Below are positions 10,210 through 19,306 of a stretch of DNA of 64,000 bases, one piece after another (position 1 is the stretch's first letter; each line of letters opens with the position of its first letter). The position numbers were made by a program, and so were the translations under genes. The notes beneath the pieces were generated by a model. It saw only the letters and a program-made list of their open reading frames with translations, was not told where the DNA came from and made no database searches. Origin of the DNA: Niebla homalea. Taxonomy: Eukaryota; Ascomycota; Lecanoromycetes; Lecanorales; Ramalinaceae. The stretch covers positions 558,001 through 622,000 of the forward strand of contig JAHGAU010000016.1 of NCBI GenBank assembly GCA_019925105.1, given 5' to 3'.

Positions 10210-10587
10210 ATTAGATTATAGATATGAAGTAGATTACCAATATGTTTCATTGAGACATTCTTTCAAGCCAGCTTCTTGCCTACAGAGTTGGTAATAGCGA
10301 TATTGACCGGCATGCCTTCTCCTCATTCAATCAATCAGTAGCCATTCTCGCAATCGTTCTGGCAATAATTTCAGCCATGTTTAAGGGGTGTCTTGGGTGA
10401 CCAGGGGCTGCAATGCCAAGATCCAGGTCTGGACACGCCTTAGGGCAACTGATTAGGTCAAAGCTGTGCCCTGGAAAATGAATAAACGCGACTCAAATAC
10501 TCACTTCGCGTCATCTTATGTACACATCTGATTGCCATAGGACTATCACAAGCCTAGGGGGCTACAAATTGGACCTAAATCGCCAGT
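10210..10587. other. intergenic, promoter of the DUF4211 gene
   Basis: 378 bases between same-strand genes; nothing distinctive was seen. Confidence 0.4.
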
Positions 10588-12579
10588 ATGGAGCCTCGCA
10601 GGTCCCAACGAAAGAGACAGACCAGGCTTGACTTCACGCCTGCGCCCTCGTCATCGCCGTATAAAAGCGAAGCTTTCGTTCGCCTTCAGGATAACGCAAG
10701 CCCGGCAAAAAAGAGGAAGACGGTCCCAACACCTTCAAAAGCAGGCGATGGCTCTCCAAGCTCATCGCAGAGCTCCTTCAGCGTTGTCGTGCATTCGCCG
10801 AGCCTGAAGCCTGCTCAGCTACCAACACCAGCAGCATCCTCTCAGGTAAACGGAGAAGCTACAAATGACGAGATTCCAAGCACGAGGACGACTGGGGGAA
10901 ATCCTAAGCCACCCATCAGACACCACGAAGCAAGTCCAGATTCTGACAGCTCCAGTGCCGACGATGCTCCAATTGGTACAAAACCGGGGAGGCGCAAGAA
11001 GAGTTCTCCAGTTGATTTTACTTTACACCTGCAGAAGGACGACAGCGGCGCCTCCAGTGCTGAACCCTCATTACCATTGCGCAACCATATCACACCGTCA
11101 AAGCCACGAAGCGGAAGATCGTTTATCCTTGGAGGTGGAACATACAACGCCCCAATATCTAAGGTGAAAGCACGCAGAACCTCAAACACGCCCAAGAAGG
11201 GGCGCAGAGGGTCTTCAAGCTCCATAGATTCAGCCAGTACGGATGATGATTACAAGGAGGCTTCTCCAGACGTATTCACCTCCAAGAGAACTCTACGGTC
11301 ATCTGCTCCACAGCAACAGCCTCCAAGTCGGCAGTCGTCCCTGAAGAAGGTCGATGAGGGTTTGGGATTTTCTGGCTCAGAGAGTGACCATATTGTCGCT
11401 ACTGCCCAAAGGAAAGTCAGACGCAGCCCACTTCCACCCTCGCCGAGCGTGTCAGTAGTCATACCGGATCAAAGCCAACCTTCAAGCGTTTCAGACGCCC
11501 CGGTTACTCCAAGCCAAAAGCGAGTCAGGAGACGCCGTGCTCACGTCAAAGTAGTCCACCCAGATGAATCTGATCTCGAAGACGAGCTTGCCGATCTGCG
11601 TAATACCGAATTGCAGACTTCGCGGTCGAAGGCCACAGAAAGGGAGAAAAGACAGGGCAAACTTGATGAGTTGAGACGGCGGCGTTCAGGTGTAGTCGAT
11701 ATCAGCGACGGTAGTGATGAAGAAGAGGCTGATGATGTGTCTGTCGAAGGGGAGCCCGAGGTCTCACATGAACCATTGCAGGGACTGGATGAAGACCTTG
11801 ATGAGTACGAAGAAGACTTTTTGGACGACGACGCCAATGGAGAGCTTGGTGTCGATACAGCAGCCGCAGGTGTACCGCTTCATCTGACCCGCTACGCTAA
11901 TTTGAAGCCGTTCGAGTATTTCAAGTACGAGGTCGAGTGGATGGTCCATAACAAGTTGAACCCAGCCTTTGACCGACATGATGAGATCTACGAAATTGCC
12001 CACGAGAAATTAGACGATGAGATCAAAGGACATGCGAGCTCTACTTTCAATTCGGCTGCCTGGAACGTAAAGTTCGCCACCGCGCTGAAAAGCTGGTCAG
12101 ACATGTACATGATGAATGTGCCGACTATGTTTGAGCACAAGTGTGATGCTTGCAATCGATCTGGTCACCCACCGAAACACAAGGTCACCCTGACTGGTGC
12201 CAAGTACGACAAAGCGACATTAGAGAAGATCGACGAGGATTCTGATGACGAAGACGAGGATGAGGAGAGTAGATCGCATGATCGAAAAGAGGAAACATTC
12301 TTTTTGGGCAGATTCTGTGCGGCAAACACAGAGATGGCCCATGCTTTGTATCATTGGCGATATCAGCTCAATTTTGCGGTGGTCAATTGGCTCTCTAACA
12401 GCGGCCATTTGACTGCCCAGAAGATTGTCAACCGCGAGAGCTGGAACCGCAAGAAGAAAGAGAAGCTTGCCAACAGGATTGTTGACGGGTTGGTTGAGAG
12501 TGGAGAGATGAAGATTCTCTACCGGCAATTCAAGCAGAATTTGGAGGCTGCTAGGAGCGCAAAGGTGAGGTCATCCTGA
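10588..12579 (+). CDS. DUF4211 domain nuclear protein
   Basis: Single exon, 663 residues. The first 420 residues are disordered, Ser/Pro/Lys-rich, with basic clusters (PRRSQRKRQ, KKRKTVP, KRVRRRRAH) that read as nuclear localisation signals, then strongly acidic runs near 370-425. The folded part begins near LKPFEYFKYEVEWMV and matches the fungal DUF4211 domain: HKCDACNRSGHPP supplies a putative zinc-binding CxxC, and FLGRFCAANTEMAHALYHWRY lies close to the end. The extreme N-terminus has QTRLDFTP, resembling a PCNA-interacting peptide but lacking the second aromatic. The role is unknown; the composition suggests a chromatin or DNA-associated factor. Confidence 0.8.
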   Translation: MEPRRSQRKRQTRLDFTPAPSSSPYKSEAFVRLQDNASPAKKRKTVPTPSKAGDGSPSSSQSSFSVVVHSPSLKPAQLPTPAASSQVNGEATNDEIPSTRTTGGNPKPPIRHHEASPDSDSSSADDAPIGTKPGRRKKSSPVDFTLHLQKDDSGASSAEPSLPLRNHITPSKPRSGRSFILGGGTYNAPISKVKARRTSNTPKKGRRGSSSSIDSASTDDDYKEASPDVFTSKRTLRSSAPQQQPPSRQSSLKKVDEGLGFSGSESDHIVATAQRKVRRSPLPPSPSVSVVIPDQSQPSSVSDAPVTPSQKRVRRRRAHVKVVHPDESDLEDELADLRNTELQTSRSKATEREKRQGKLDELRRRRSGVVDISDGSDEEEADDVSVEGEPEVSHEPLQGLDEDLDEYEEDFLDDDANGELGVDTAAAGVPLHLTRYANLKPFEYFKYEVEWMVHNKLNPAFDRHDEIYEIAHEKLDDEIKGHASSTFNSAAWNVKFATALKSWSDMYMMNVPTMFEHKCDACNRSGHPPKHKVTLTGAKYDKATLEKIDEDSDDEDEDEESRSHDRKEETFFLGRFCAANTEMAHALYHWRYQLNFAVVNWLSNSGHLTAQKIVNRESWNRKKKEKLANRIVDGLVESGEMKILYRQFKQNLEAARSAKVRSS

Positions 12580-13118
12580 GGAGGCATACGGCATGTACAG
12601 AAGATGCTAATAATGCAATAGCCGGAAAGATTCTCTCGCGACTGACCTACCTTGGAGGTTGTAAACACCAGCGTGCCGTTGATATCGCGGCATATTTCTA
12701 TGATTTAAGAACAGTGGTACAAGCGCGGATTTTTGCGAGTGGATATTCACACAATCTGCGAACTGTTGTCAAAGCTTGGGTTGCCCTTGGATCTTGGATC
12801 AATTCAAGCAGAGGCGGAGAATGACCCACGGCGTGGGTTGGATACGAGACCAGTAGATTCAAGCATACATTAACAGGGATTCTACCATGTCAAACCTGCC
12901 CATCCGTCATTTGGCTGAAAGCTTGAGGCTCAAAGCTCGAGGCTGCCTTGATCCCCAAGTAGCATCCTTTGAGACTGCTACCTATCACACGCCGAATTGT
13001 AGAGTCGAGAACACACACCCTTCCTCCCCTAATAATACATTTCCTTCCTTCCTTCCCGCCCCCCCCTTTCCTCCCCCTCTCCCCTTTTCTGTGCCCTTAA
13101 TACCAAAACCACAAAAAC
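12580..13118. other. intergenic, pyrimidine-rich stretch
   Basis: Between convergent genes. About 13050-13100 on the plus strand is nearly pure C/T. No gene is supported; long frames here are antisense to tom22. Confidence 0.45.
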
Positions 13119-13777
13119 CTACAGCCCCGCCGGCCTCGCCTCCCCACCGCCCCCACCGCCTCCCACCCCGGGCGTCATCTCATTCTGCAACCGCTCCTGC
13201 GCCTTCATCTCCTTCTCCTGCTCCACAATCTGCTGCTCCTCCACAAACGCCATCGCGAACGGCACCATGATCAGGATCGTGCTCGTGCTCACCACCCACA
13301 AGCCCTTCCCCAGCGTCGCACCCAGGCTCCTGACGGTGGCCGAGGAGCGGCCGAGGGTGGAGCCGATGGAGCGGCGCGTCTGCGGCGGCAGGATGTCGCG
13401 CAGGGCGAGGAGGCGGTCGGTGAGGGATTCGTTGGTGGTGGTGGTGGTGGAAGAAGAGGGCAGGGCGTCGTCGTCGAGGTCGGAGGAGAGGGAGGAGTCT
13501 AGTTGGGGGGGGTTAGTTAGGTGAGGTGGTGTGCATATATGCATTCATTCGTTCGTTCGTTCATTCATTCATTACGCCGAGTGTTATCCGCGTTTCCCTT
13601 TTATTTTGGGAGGACAAAGGAGGATTGGGGTGGGGTTTGGATGGGCAGGGTGGATGGTATATGTTATGGATGTATATGCATACCTGTGTCTACGAAGTCG
13701 TCGTCTTCCTCCTCCGAGATGGGACCGGGTTGCGCCTTCTCGAGTTCTTCGTCCTCGACTTCTTCTAATTTGACCAT
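13119..13777 (-). CDS. tom22: mitochondrial import receptor subunit Tom22
   Basis: Two exons, 13777-13684 and 13498-13119, joined in phase 1 across a 185-base intron (GTATGC...AACTAG); 157 residues. The short first exon begins MVKLEEVEDEELEK, the acidic cytosolic presequence receptor of Tom22. The second exon gives the DSSLSSDLDDD acidic run, RLLALRDILPPQTR, and one membrane span near 95-115 (LWVVSTSTILIMVPFAMAF), then a Gly-rich intermembrane-space tail. This is the central receptor and organiser of the outer-membrane TOM complex. The long intron holds a tetranucleotide repeat. Order, length and topology all match the family. Confidence 0.88.
13542..13573 (+). repeat. (ATTC/GTTC)n tetranucleotide repeat in tom22 intron
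   Basis: Eight or so tandem four-base units, mixing attc and gttc, lie inside the tom22 intron, where length change would not affect the protein. Confidence 0.85.
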
Positions 13778-14049
13778 GGTGGATTGGTGATGCGGGTGAT
13801 GGTGGCGAAGGGAATGATGGTGACGGAGATGCGATATTAGTAGGGAAGACTGCGGTCTGCGGAGCTGGATGCGGACTTTTTCTTAATCAAAGTTCTATAT
13901 AGCTTGGCACGATTGCGCATCACGTGATAAGGGGGAGGTTCAAGATATTGAATTTGGATATCTATTGTTGGGTATCTAACTTACCGAAACATTCCAAAAA
14001 AGCTATCGTGATGTGTGTGGAGACGTATATGATTCTGCCATGTATAGAC

Positions 14050-15921
14050 TCACCGTCTTCCCAGCTTCCAATTCGCGATTCTGTCCTGCAGCATATCCCA
14101 CCTCATCATCCCTTCCGGAGCTGTCGAACCCTCTTGTAGAACGACAGTCGGGGCCCCACTGCCCTGCCCAACGTTCTCTATATTGCCGCCAAAGACCTGC
14201 TGCGCTACTCTCCTCAAATCGTGCACGGTCAAGGCATCAATCTTTGCACACATTTCCTTGACTCCTACTTTTCTTCCATGGACCTGCACCTGCCGGCCAA
14301 GATCTTCGAGTTCGACCATTCGAGACTCGAGATTCATGAGCAATGAGCTTCGCAGCTGGTTCTTGGCCCTGTTGACCTCCACCTGTTGGAGTGCCGAGAA
14401 GCCGGTCTCCAACGTTAGATTATGCAACTCACGGCACATGACGTCTAGCATTAGCTTTGCGCGTGAGGGTTCGCAGCTTGCACTGATGCCAAAGATGCCG
14501 GAGTCGGTATAGGAGTTGTTGAAGGCAATGCATGACTCCACCCAGCCATACTGATTCAGCACGTTGGTGTAGAGTCGTGAGTACATTCCTTTGCCGGGTC
14601 CGCCTGCGCTGAAGGATCCGCCACCTCCTAGCAAAGTCTGGAGTGTTGCGAGAGCATAGATGTCCTCTGACGAGATGGGTAGAGCCTCGAAAGCGAGTTG
14701 AATGTAAGTAAGATCTGGTAATGCAAGGTTCGGCGGAGGGGGTAATTTCGGAAGAGAGAGGAAGCCGCCAGTATAATGTGAAGGGGCATCAAGAGGAAGG
14801 GAAGAGCCCCAGGTTGATGGTTGATTGGGAGAGATGGAAGCTTGGGCTGAGGCCGAAGTCGATAAATTTTTCAAGAAAGGTATTTGAGATGCTAGCCGTG
14901 AGGCTTGTTGTGGCGTAGATGGGGGTGTAGATGCAGGAGTTGAAGAGTTGGTCGAATATTGAGATAAATTGGACGATGGAGTGGAGGAGTGACTGGAGGA
15001 TGGGCGGCCCGTCAAAGAGACGTCGGAGCCAGTCTGGGATAAGGCTGGTCCGTCTTGCTTCTTCATATCTCCAAAATATTTTCCGGCTAAATTCATGGCC
15101 TCATGGTGAGAGACGCCGGCAAAAGCCAAGACCATACGCTCTGGATGGAAGAAAAGGTTTCGGTAGGCTCCAACAACATCCTTGTTGATGAAAGGTATCC
15201 TGTCTTGCGGGCACAGCAATGGATTTCCCAGCGTATTACCCTTGTAGGCGGCCACGTTGACCATTTCAGGGAGAATCAGGTCTGGCTTCGACCATATCTC
15301 CCTTATCTCATACTCGGCTGTTTCTAGCTGTTGAGCGACCTCCTGATCGGTGATGAGCGGATCTCGTATGGTCTCGGCCAGCAGGCCAAGTGTTGTCGAT
15401 ACGGATGAATTGAAGCTTGCCGACTGGTACATCAATGATTCTCTTGATGATGCGCATTGTATGTTGCCGCCCAGGCTGTCCATAACCTCCAACATCTCAT
15501 CTGATGATCTTGTACTGGTAGACTGAGTCACCGCATCAGTATGAAGTATGGATGCGGGTAACAACTTCACATACCTTGAACGCAAGACGATCGACAATGT
15601 GGCTGACGCCGGAGAGCTCTTCGCTTTCGTAACGGGATCCCGCGTCTATGTAAACGCCAATACCGGAGAAGGGACCTGGCAAAGCCTCTGTAGCCACTCG
15701 GAGGCCATTGGGAAGAGTGCTGATCTGATCATACTCGGTCGGATCCTACAGGTATGTCAGACATGATTGCGCCCCAAGGAAGCTCCTCTCGAGCGATTTA
15801 CCTTGGGAGCTTGATCAATCACGGACGCAAAGCTTCTCCGTGATGATGATGTCCTGTTAACCCCTGCCTGGATTGCCCGGCGCACACCTCGTGAAAGCAG
15901 TCTCCGAGAAGTTGGCTGCAT
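14050..15921 (-). CDS. mas2: mitochondrial processing peptidase alpha subunit
   Basis: Three exons: 15921-15802, 15745-15575 and 15522-14050, with phase-0 introns of 56 and 52 bases; 587 residues. The first exon is a classic arginine-rich targeting sequence (MQPTSRRLLSRGVRRA, no acids). The M16-family core follows with GIGVYIDAGSRYE. Where catalytic beta subunits have HxxEH, this protein has His-Ile-Val-Asp-Arg, so it is the non-catalytic alpha subunit; the substrate-guiding glycine-rich loop is visible as LLGGGGSFSAGGPGKGM. Low-complexity Ser/Thr-rich sequence is inserted mid-protein. With beta-MPP it removes presequences in the matrix. It is head to head with the Dsc1/Tul1 gene. Confidence 0.92.
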
Positions 15922-16353
15922 TCCGAAAACAATGATTGAGGGACAAATTTTCTAATTTTCTTGTAGAGGATAAAAACGTTGATAGAAAATGAGGCCGAGA
16001 GGGCCTCGGCATAAGGTTTGAACGTTGCGCCGACGCCGCCAAGACTCTGACTCTGACATCAGATATGATAATTGACTGCCGCGGGTGCTCACGCATGAAT
16101 GATGTTTCCGACATTATATTCCAAGCTTGCATGCTTCGTGTTCGAGTTGGTTTGGATCTAGTGGAGTCTGACTCCCATAAAAAGGTCATTACCATGAATT
16201 AGTAGAATCTACTGACGGGGGCACGTCTTCGATGCTTGGTATCAGACCGGAGGACCTCCACTTCCTCCTCCTGAGGCCAATATGATCAAGAGCCTCCTTT
16301 CACTCGAGCGCGGTAATCACGCATACAGCATCAGTCTCTGTGGCATAGGCTAA
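15922..16353. promoter_or_regulatory. divergent promoter region, alpha-MPP / Dsc1
   Basis: 432 bases separate the two opposite start codons. A TATA-like CATAAAAAG lies near 16177. Other open frames here are not supported. Confidence 0.45.
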
Positions 16354-18963
16354 ATGGCGCTCGAGGGCCCTCGCGCCTTGCTCCTCGTCTTCATCATCTT
16401 CTTTTTCTTCATGTCACCGGACACACGCCGTTCATCACTCTCCCAGCAGCGAGATCTGGCAGCACATATCAGTCAAGAGAGAGCCGACCTAGAGGTCCTC
16501 AACACTTCCGACTACAATAACTTAGATGTGTACAACAGCAGGTTCCTCAACTTGACTGGCTTCAGGAATGGCGATGGATATGCTTGGCAATTGCTACCCG
16601 CGATCCAGAAGCGAGCAAGAGAGCAGTATGAAGGCATCATGAAGGACCATCTCCGCAGCCGTAGAGATAATGCGACTCTGAACACCCTCTCCCACAAGAC
16701 ATTGGAACAGCTTCAGTATAGTGAAGTAGAGCAGATGCTAAACTTCGATACCATCGGTCAGCCGCCATTTTACACCAATGTCACGAGCATCACCCAAGGG
16801 AGATGGGCACGGTCCTTTTCGGGAGCGAACGCACCGGATGGCGGTTCCAATCTCTCAGCATTAGCACCTGGCGTTGAGTGGGTCTCGCATAAGTTCAATC
16901 GCAACATTTCGGGGTGGGAAGGTGATCTGCGATTCAAATTGCGCGAAGAAGGTGGGATCCAATCGGACAAGGGTGACCCAAATGCCATTCGCGACATCAA
17001 GGCCGAGATGGTCATCCAAGACGAGACTTCGAACGGCGATGGATGGGATGCCGTCATGTTTGGTGTTCATTTAGTCCAACAAGGAAGCATCATTTTGTCA
17101 ACTACGAGTGAGAAATTTGCAGGCATATTTGCCCTGCCGCACATGATGCTCTCGGCCGATACCTTCAGGCTCGCACAAGGCTTGCTGGCTTCCAAGATCA
17201 ACGAGACCATCAAAGAGCAGGAGGAATCATTTGGCGCCGTGACGAATCCGTGGACGTCTTCACCAAATAACCCCACGGATTCGATAGCTCCTGTTCCTCA
17301 TTGCGAATACATTGTCTATCTCCAGCAACATCCATCTACTGAGGCTGTGCCATCCTTTCGAGATCTCGAGAACGAGCTCCGGTACCCTACAGGTGCTTCG
17401 CTGTCGGCTGTTCCCCTTATCAAGATGTCTGCGTTGATCTTCTCTCCTGATTGTGGCTTTCTCCTGGAAAGCAAAGGACCACCTCACTTCCCACCAGGGG
17501 AGGGCTTGCATCTGGTTGGCAAGAAGCTTGAGGCTTATCTACGGACGGTCAAAGACTTTATTCTGACAGTCGCCTTCCTCCTTTGTGCCGAGCTTTACTT
17601 GCTCAAGGGTCAGATGAATGAAGCCTCGACGCCTTCTACGAAAAGTCGCATCAGCTTTTACACCGTAACTATGATGGCTTTGGGTGACGGCTTTGGTTGC
17701 ATAAGTCTCCTCGTCGTTGGTATGCTGGTTGATGGGCTGTTCTTGACCTTACATGCCACCGCCTTCCTCTCATTTCTGTGTGTCAGCTTCTTCGGCATGA
17801 AATTTCTCATGGACGTCTGGACCGTTCAGGCCCCTGAGCGCCAAGAGCGAGAAAGGGAGCGATCAAGGCAGATTGGCGAGAGAAATATCAGCAATGGCTC
17901 TTCGATTCGCAACACCACCTCAGGGGCAGACCCCAGAGCCCCTGAGCCAGGCACCCTCCCGCTCCCAGCCACTGCCCGCCGCCCTGGTACCAGTTCGAGC
18001 CCGACTCAAATCATACTGCCTCCTGATCAAGACCTCGATGCTGCCGAAACAGAAGACGCTGCAATGGGACTAACGAACCCCAATCAACCAGCAGCAGCAA
18101 CAACAACAACCCTCGGCTCCGCAAGACGAGAAATTGGTGCTCTATACTCAAAATTCTACTTCTGCCTCCTCACCATCTTCCTCCTTTCCGTGCATTCCAC
18201 GTCCTGGCCGCCCACCGCCCGGACAGCTTACTGCGACCTCCTCAGCTTCATCTACCTTTCCTTCTGGATCCCGCAGATCTACCGCAACATCATCCGTAAC
18301 TGCCGCAGAGCCTTGTCCTGGCGCTTTGTCATCGGCCAGTCCATCCTGCGCCTCTGCCCTTTCATTTACTTCTACACCTGGTCGGATAACGTCCTCTTCG
18401 TCCGGACTGATCCTAACTTAACCCTCTTTCTTTGCGCCTGGGTCTGGCTCCAAGTCTTCGTTCTTGGCACACAGGAGGCAGTGGGGCCTCGCTTTTTCGT
18501 GCCTCAGGGCTGGGCTCCACCAGCGTATGACTATCACCCGATCCTCCGCGAAGGCGGGGATGGTGAGGCCGGGTCAAATATGCCCATTGGCTTTTCCGAA
18601 GCCATGAATGCCTCCTCTTCGCCCACGTCCCCGGTGGCCACGACATCGTCTTCCGCCACTGACTCGGCGCCTCGAAAGCGTAGCTCGGAGAGAACAGCAG
18701 CAGGTAGCAAGAGAGCCGGTGATCACCAGCGGACGTTCGACTGCGCCATCTGCACCGAGACGTTTGATGTTCCCGTCGTCCCGGCGGCTAAGGATGGGGA
18801 AGAGGACCCAACGCCGAGTGCAGTCACCGCGACGACAATTTTCGCGCGCCGGGCTTACATGGTCACGCCGTGCCGGCATATCTTTCATACTGCGTGCTTG
18901 GAAGGGTGGATGCGGTATCGGTTGCAGTGCCCGATCTGTCGGGAGGGGTTGCCGGCTCTTTGA
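16354..18963 (+). CDS. dscA: Golgi Dsc E3 ubiquitin ligase subunit (Dsc1/DscA/Tul1)
   Basis: Single exon, 869 residues. A signal-anchor at about 6-21 leads into a large luminal domain with LNTSDYNN, LNLTGF and WEGDLRFKLRE, as in Tul1/Dsc1. A cluster of membrane spans begins near residue 400 (FILTVAFLLCAELYLL). The C-terminus is a RING: CAIC near 799, then CRHIFHTACLEGW and CPICREG just before the stop. Two Ser/Pro-rich linkers flank the membrane region. It is the catalytic ligase of the Golgi Dsc complex, which acts in SREBP activation and membrane-protein quality control. Function follows from strong family resemblance. Confidence 0.92.
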   Translation: MALEGPRALLLVFIIFFFFMSPDTRRSSLSQQRDLAAHISQERADLEVLNTSDYNNLDVYNSRFLNLTGFRNGDGYAWQLLPAIQKRAREQYEGIMKDHLRSRRDNATLNTLSHKTLEQLQYSEVEQMLNFDTIGQPPFYTNVTSITQGRWARSFSGANAPDGGSNLSALAPGVEWVSHKFNRNISGWEGDLRFKLREEGGIQSDKGDPNAIRDIKAEMVIQDETSNGDGWDAVMFGVHLVQQGSIILSTTSEKFAGIFALPHMMLSADTFRLAQGLLASKINETIKEQEESFGAVTNPWTSSPNNPTDSIAPVPHCEYIVYLQQHPSTEAVPSFRDLENELRYPTGASLSAVPLIKMSALIFSPDCGFLLESKGPPHFPPGEGLHLVGKKLEAYLRTVKDFILTVAFLLCAELYLLKGQMNEASTPSTKSRISFYTVTMMALGDGFGCISLLVVGMLVDGLFLTLHATAFLSFLCVSFFGMKFLMDVWTVQAPERQERERERSRQIGERNISNGSSIRNTTSGADPRAPEPGTLPLPATARRPGTSSSPTQIILPPDQDLDAAETEDAAMGLTNPNQPAAATTTTLGSARREIGALYSKFYFCLLTIFLLSVHSTSWPPTARTAYCDLLSFIYLSFWIPQIYRNIIRNCRRALSWRFVIGQSILRLCPFIYFYTWSDNVLFVRTDPNLTLFLCAWVWLQVFVLGTQEAVGPRFFVPQGWAPPAYDYHPILREGGDGEAGSNMPIGFSEAMNASSSPTSPVATTSSSATDSAPRKRSSERTAAGSKRAGDHQRTFDCAICTETFDVPVVPAAKDGEEDPTPSAVTATTIFARRAYMVTPCRHIFHTACLEGWMRYRLQCPICREGLPAL

Positions 18964-19306
18964 AGAGGATCGGCTTGTGTATAGGGAATTGAAAGGAGTT
19001 GCATAGCGCGGGGAGTCTCATGGCTTTTCTTGGATCTAGGCAGCATTTTTTTTCTTTTTTCCATTTGGCCATCGGCCTGGAAACTGGGTATATTTGTTAA
19101 GATTATTGATTGTATCGTCAAAACGACGGAGTATAAACGCAAAAGCGATTGGATATATCCCCCTCATTATTCGCCAAATCATCTTCACATGGAACACGCT
19201 AAGCCCGAGCAAAGAAAGCAAAGCGAAGCATTGATAGCACACGAGACATAATAGATGCTCTCACTGCGCAGCAGCTTGCTAGTCCCACCGTCCCCACATA
19301 GTCGGA
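18964..19306. other. intergenic between convergent genes
   Basis: 3' regions of dscA (+) and the transglutaminase-like gene (-); AT-rich in places, no gene seen. Confidence 0.45.

Noticed and set aside
13526..13790. Three overlapping plus-strand open frames of about 80 codons
   Set aside because: They are antisense to the tom22 intron and first exon and arise from the tetranucleotide repeat.
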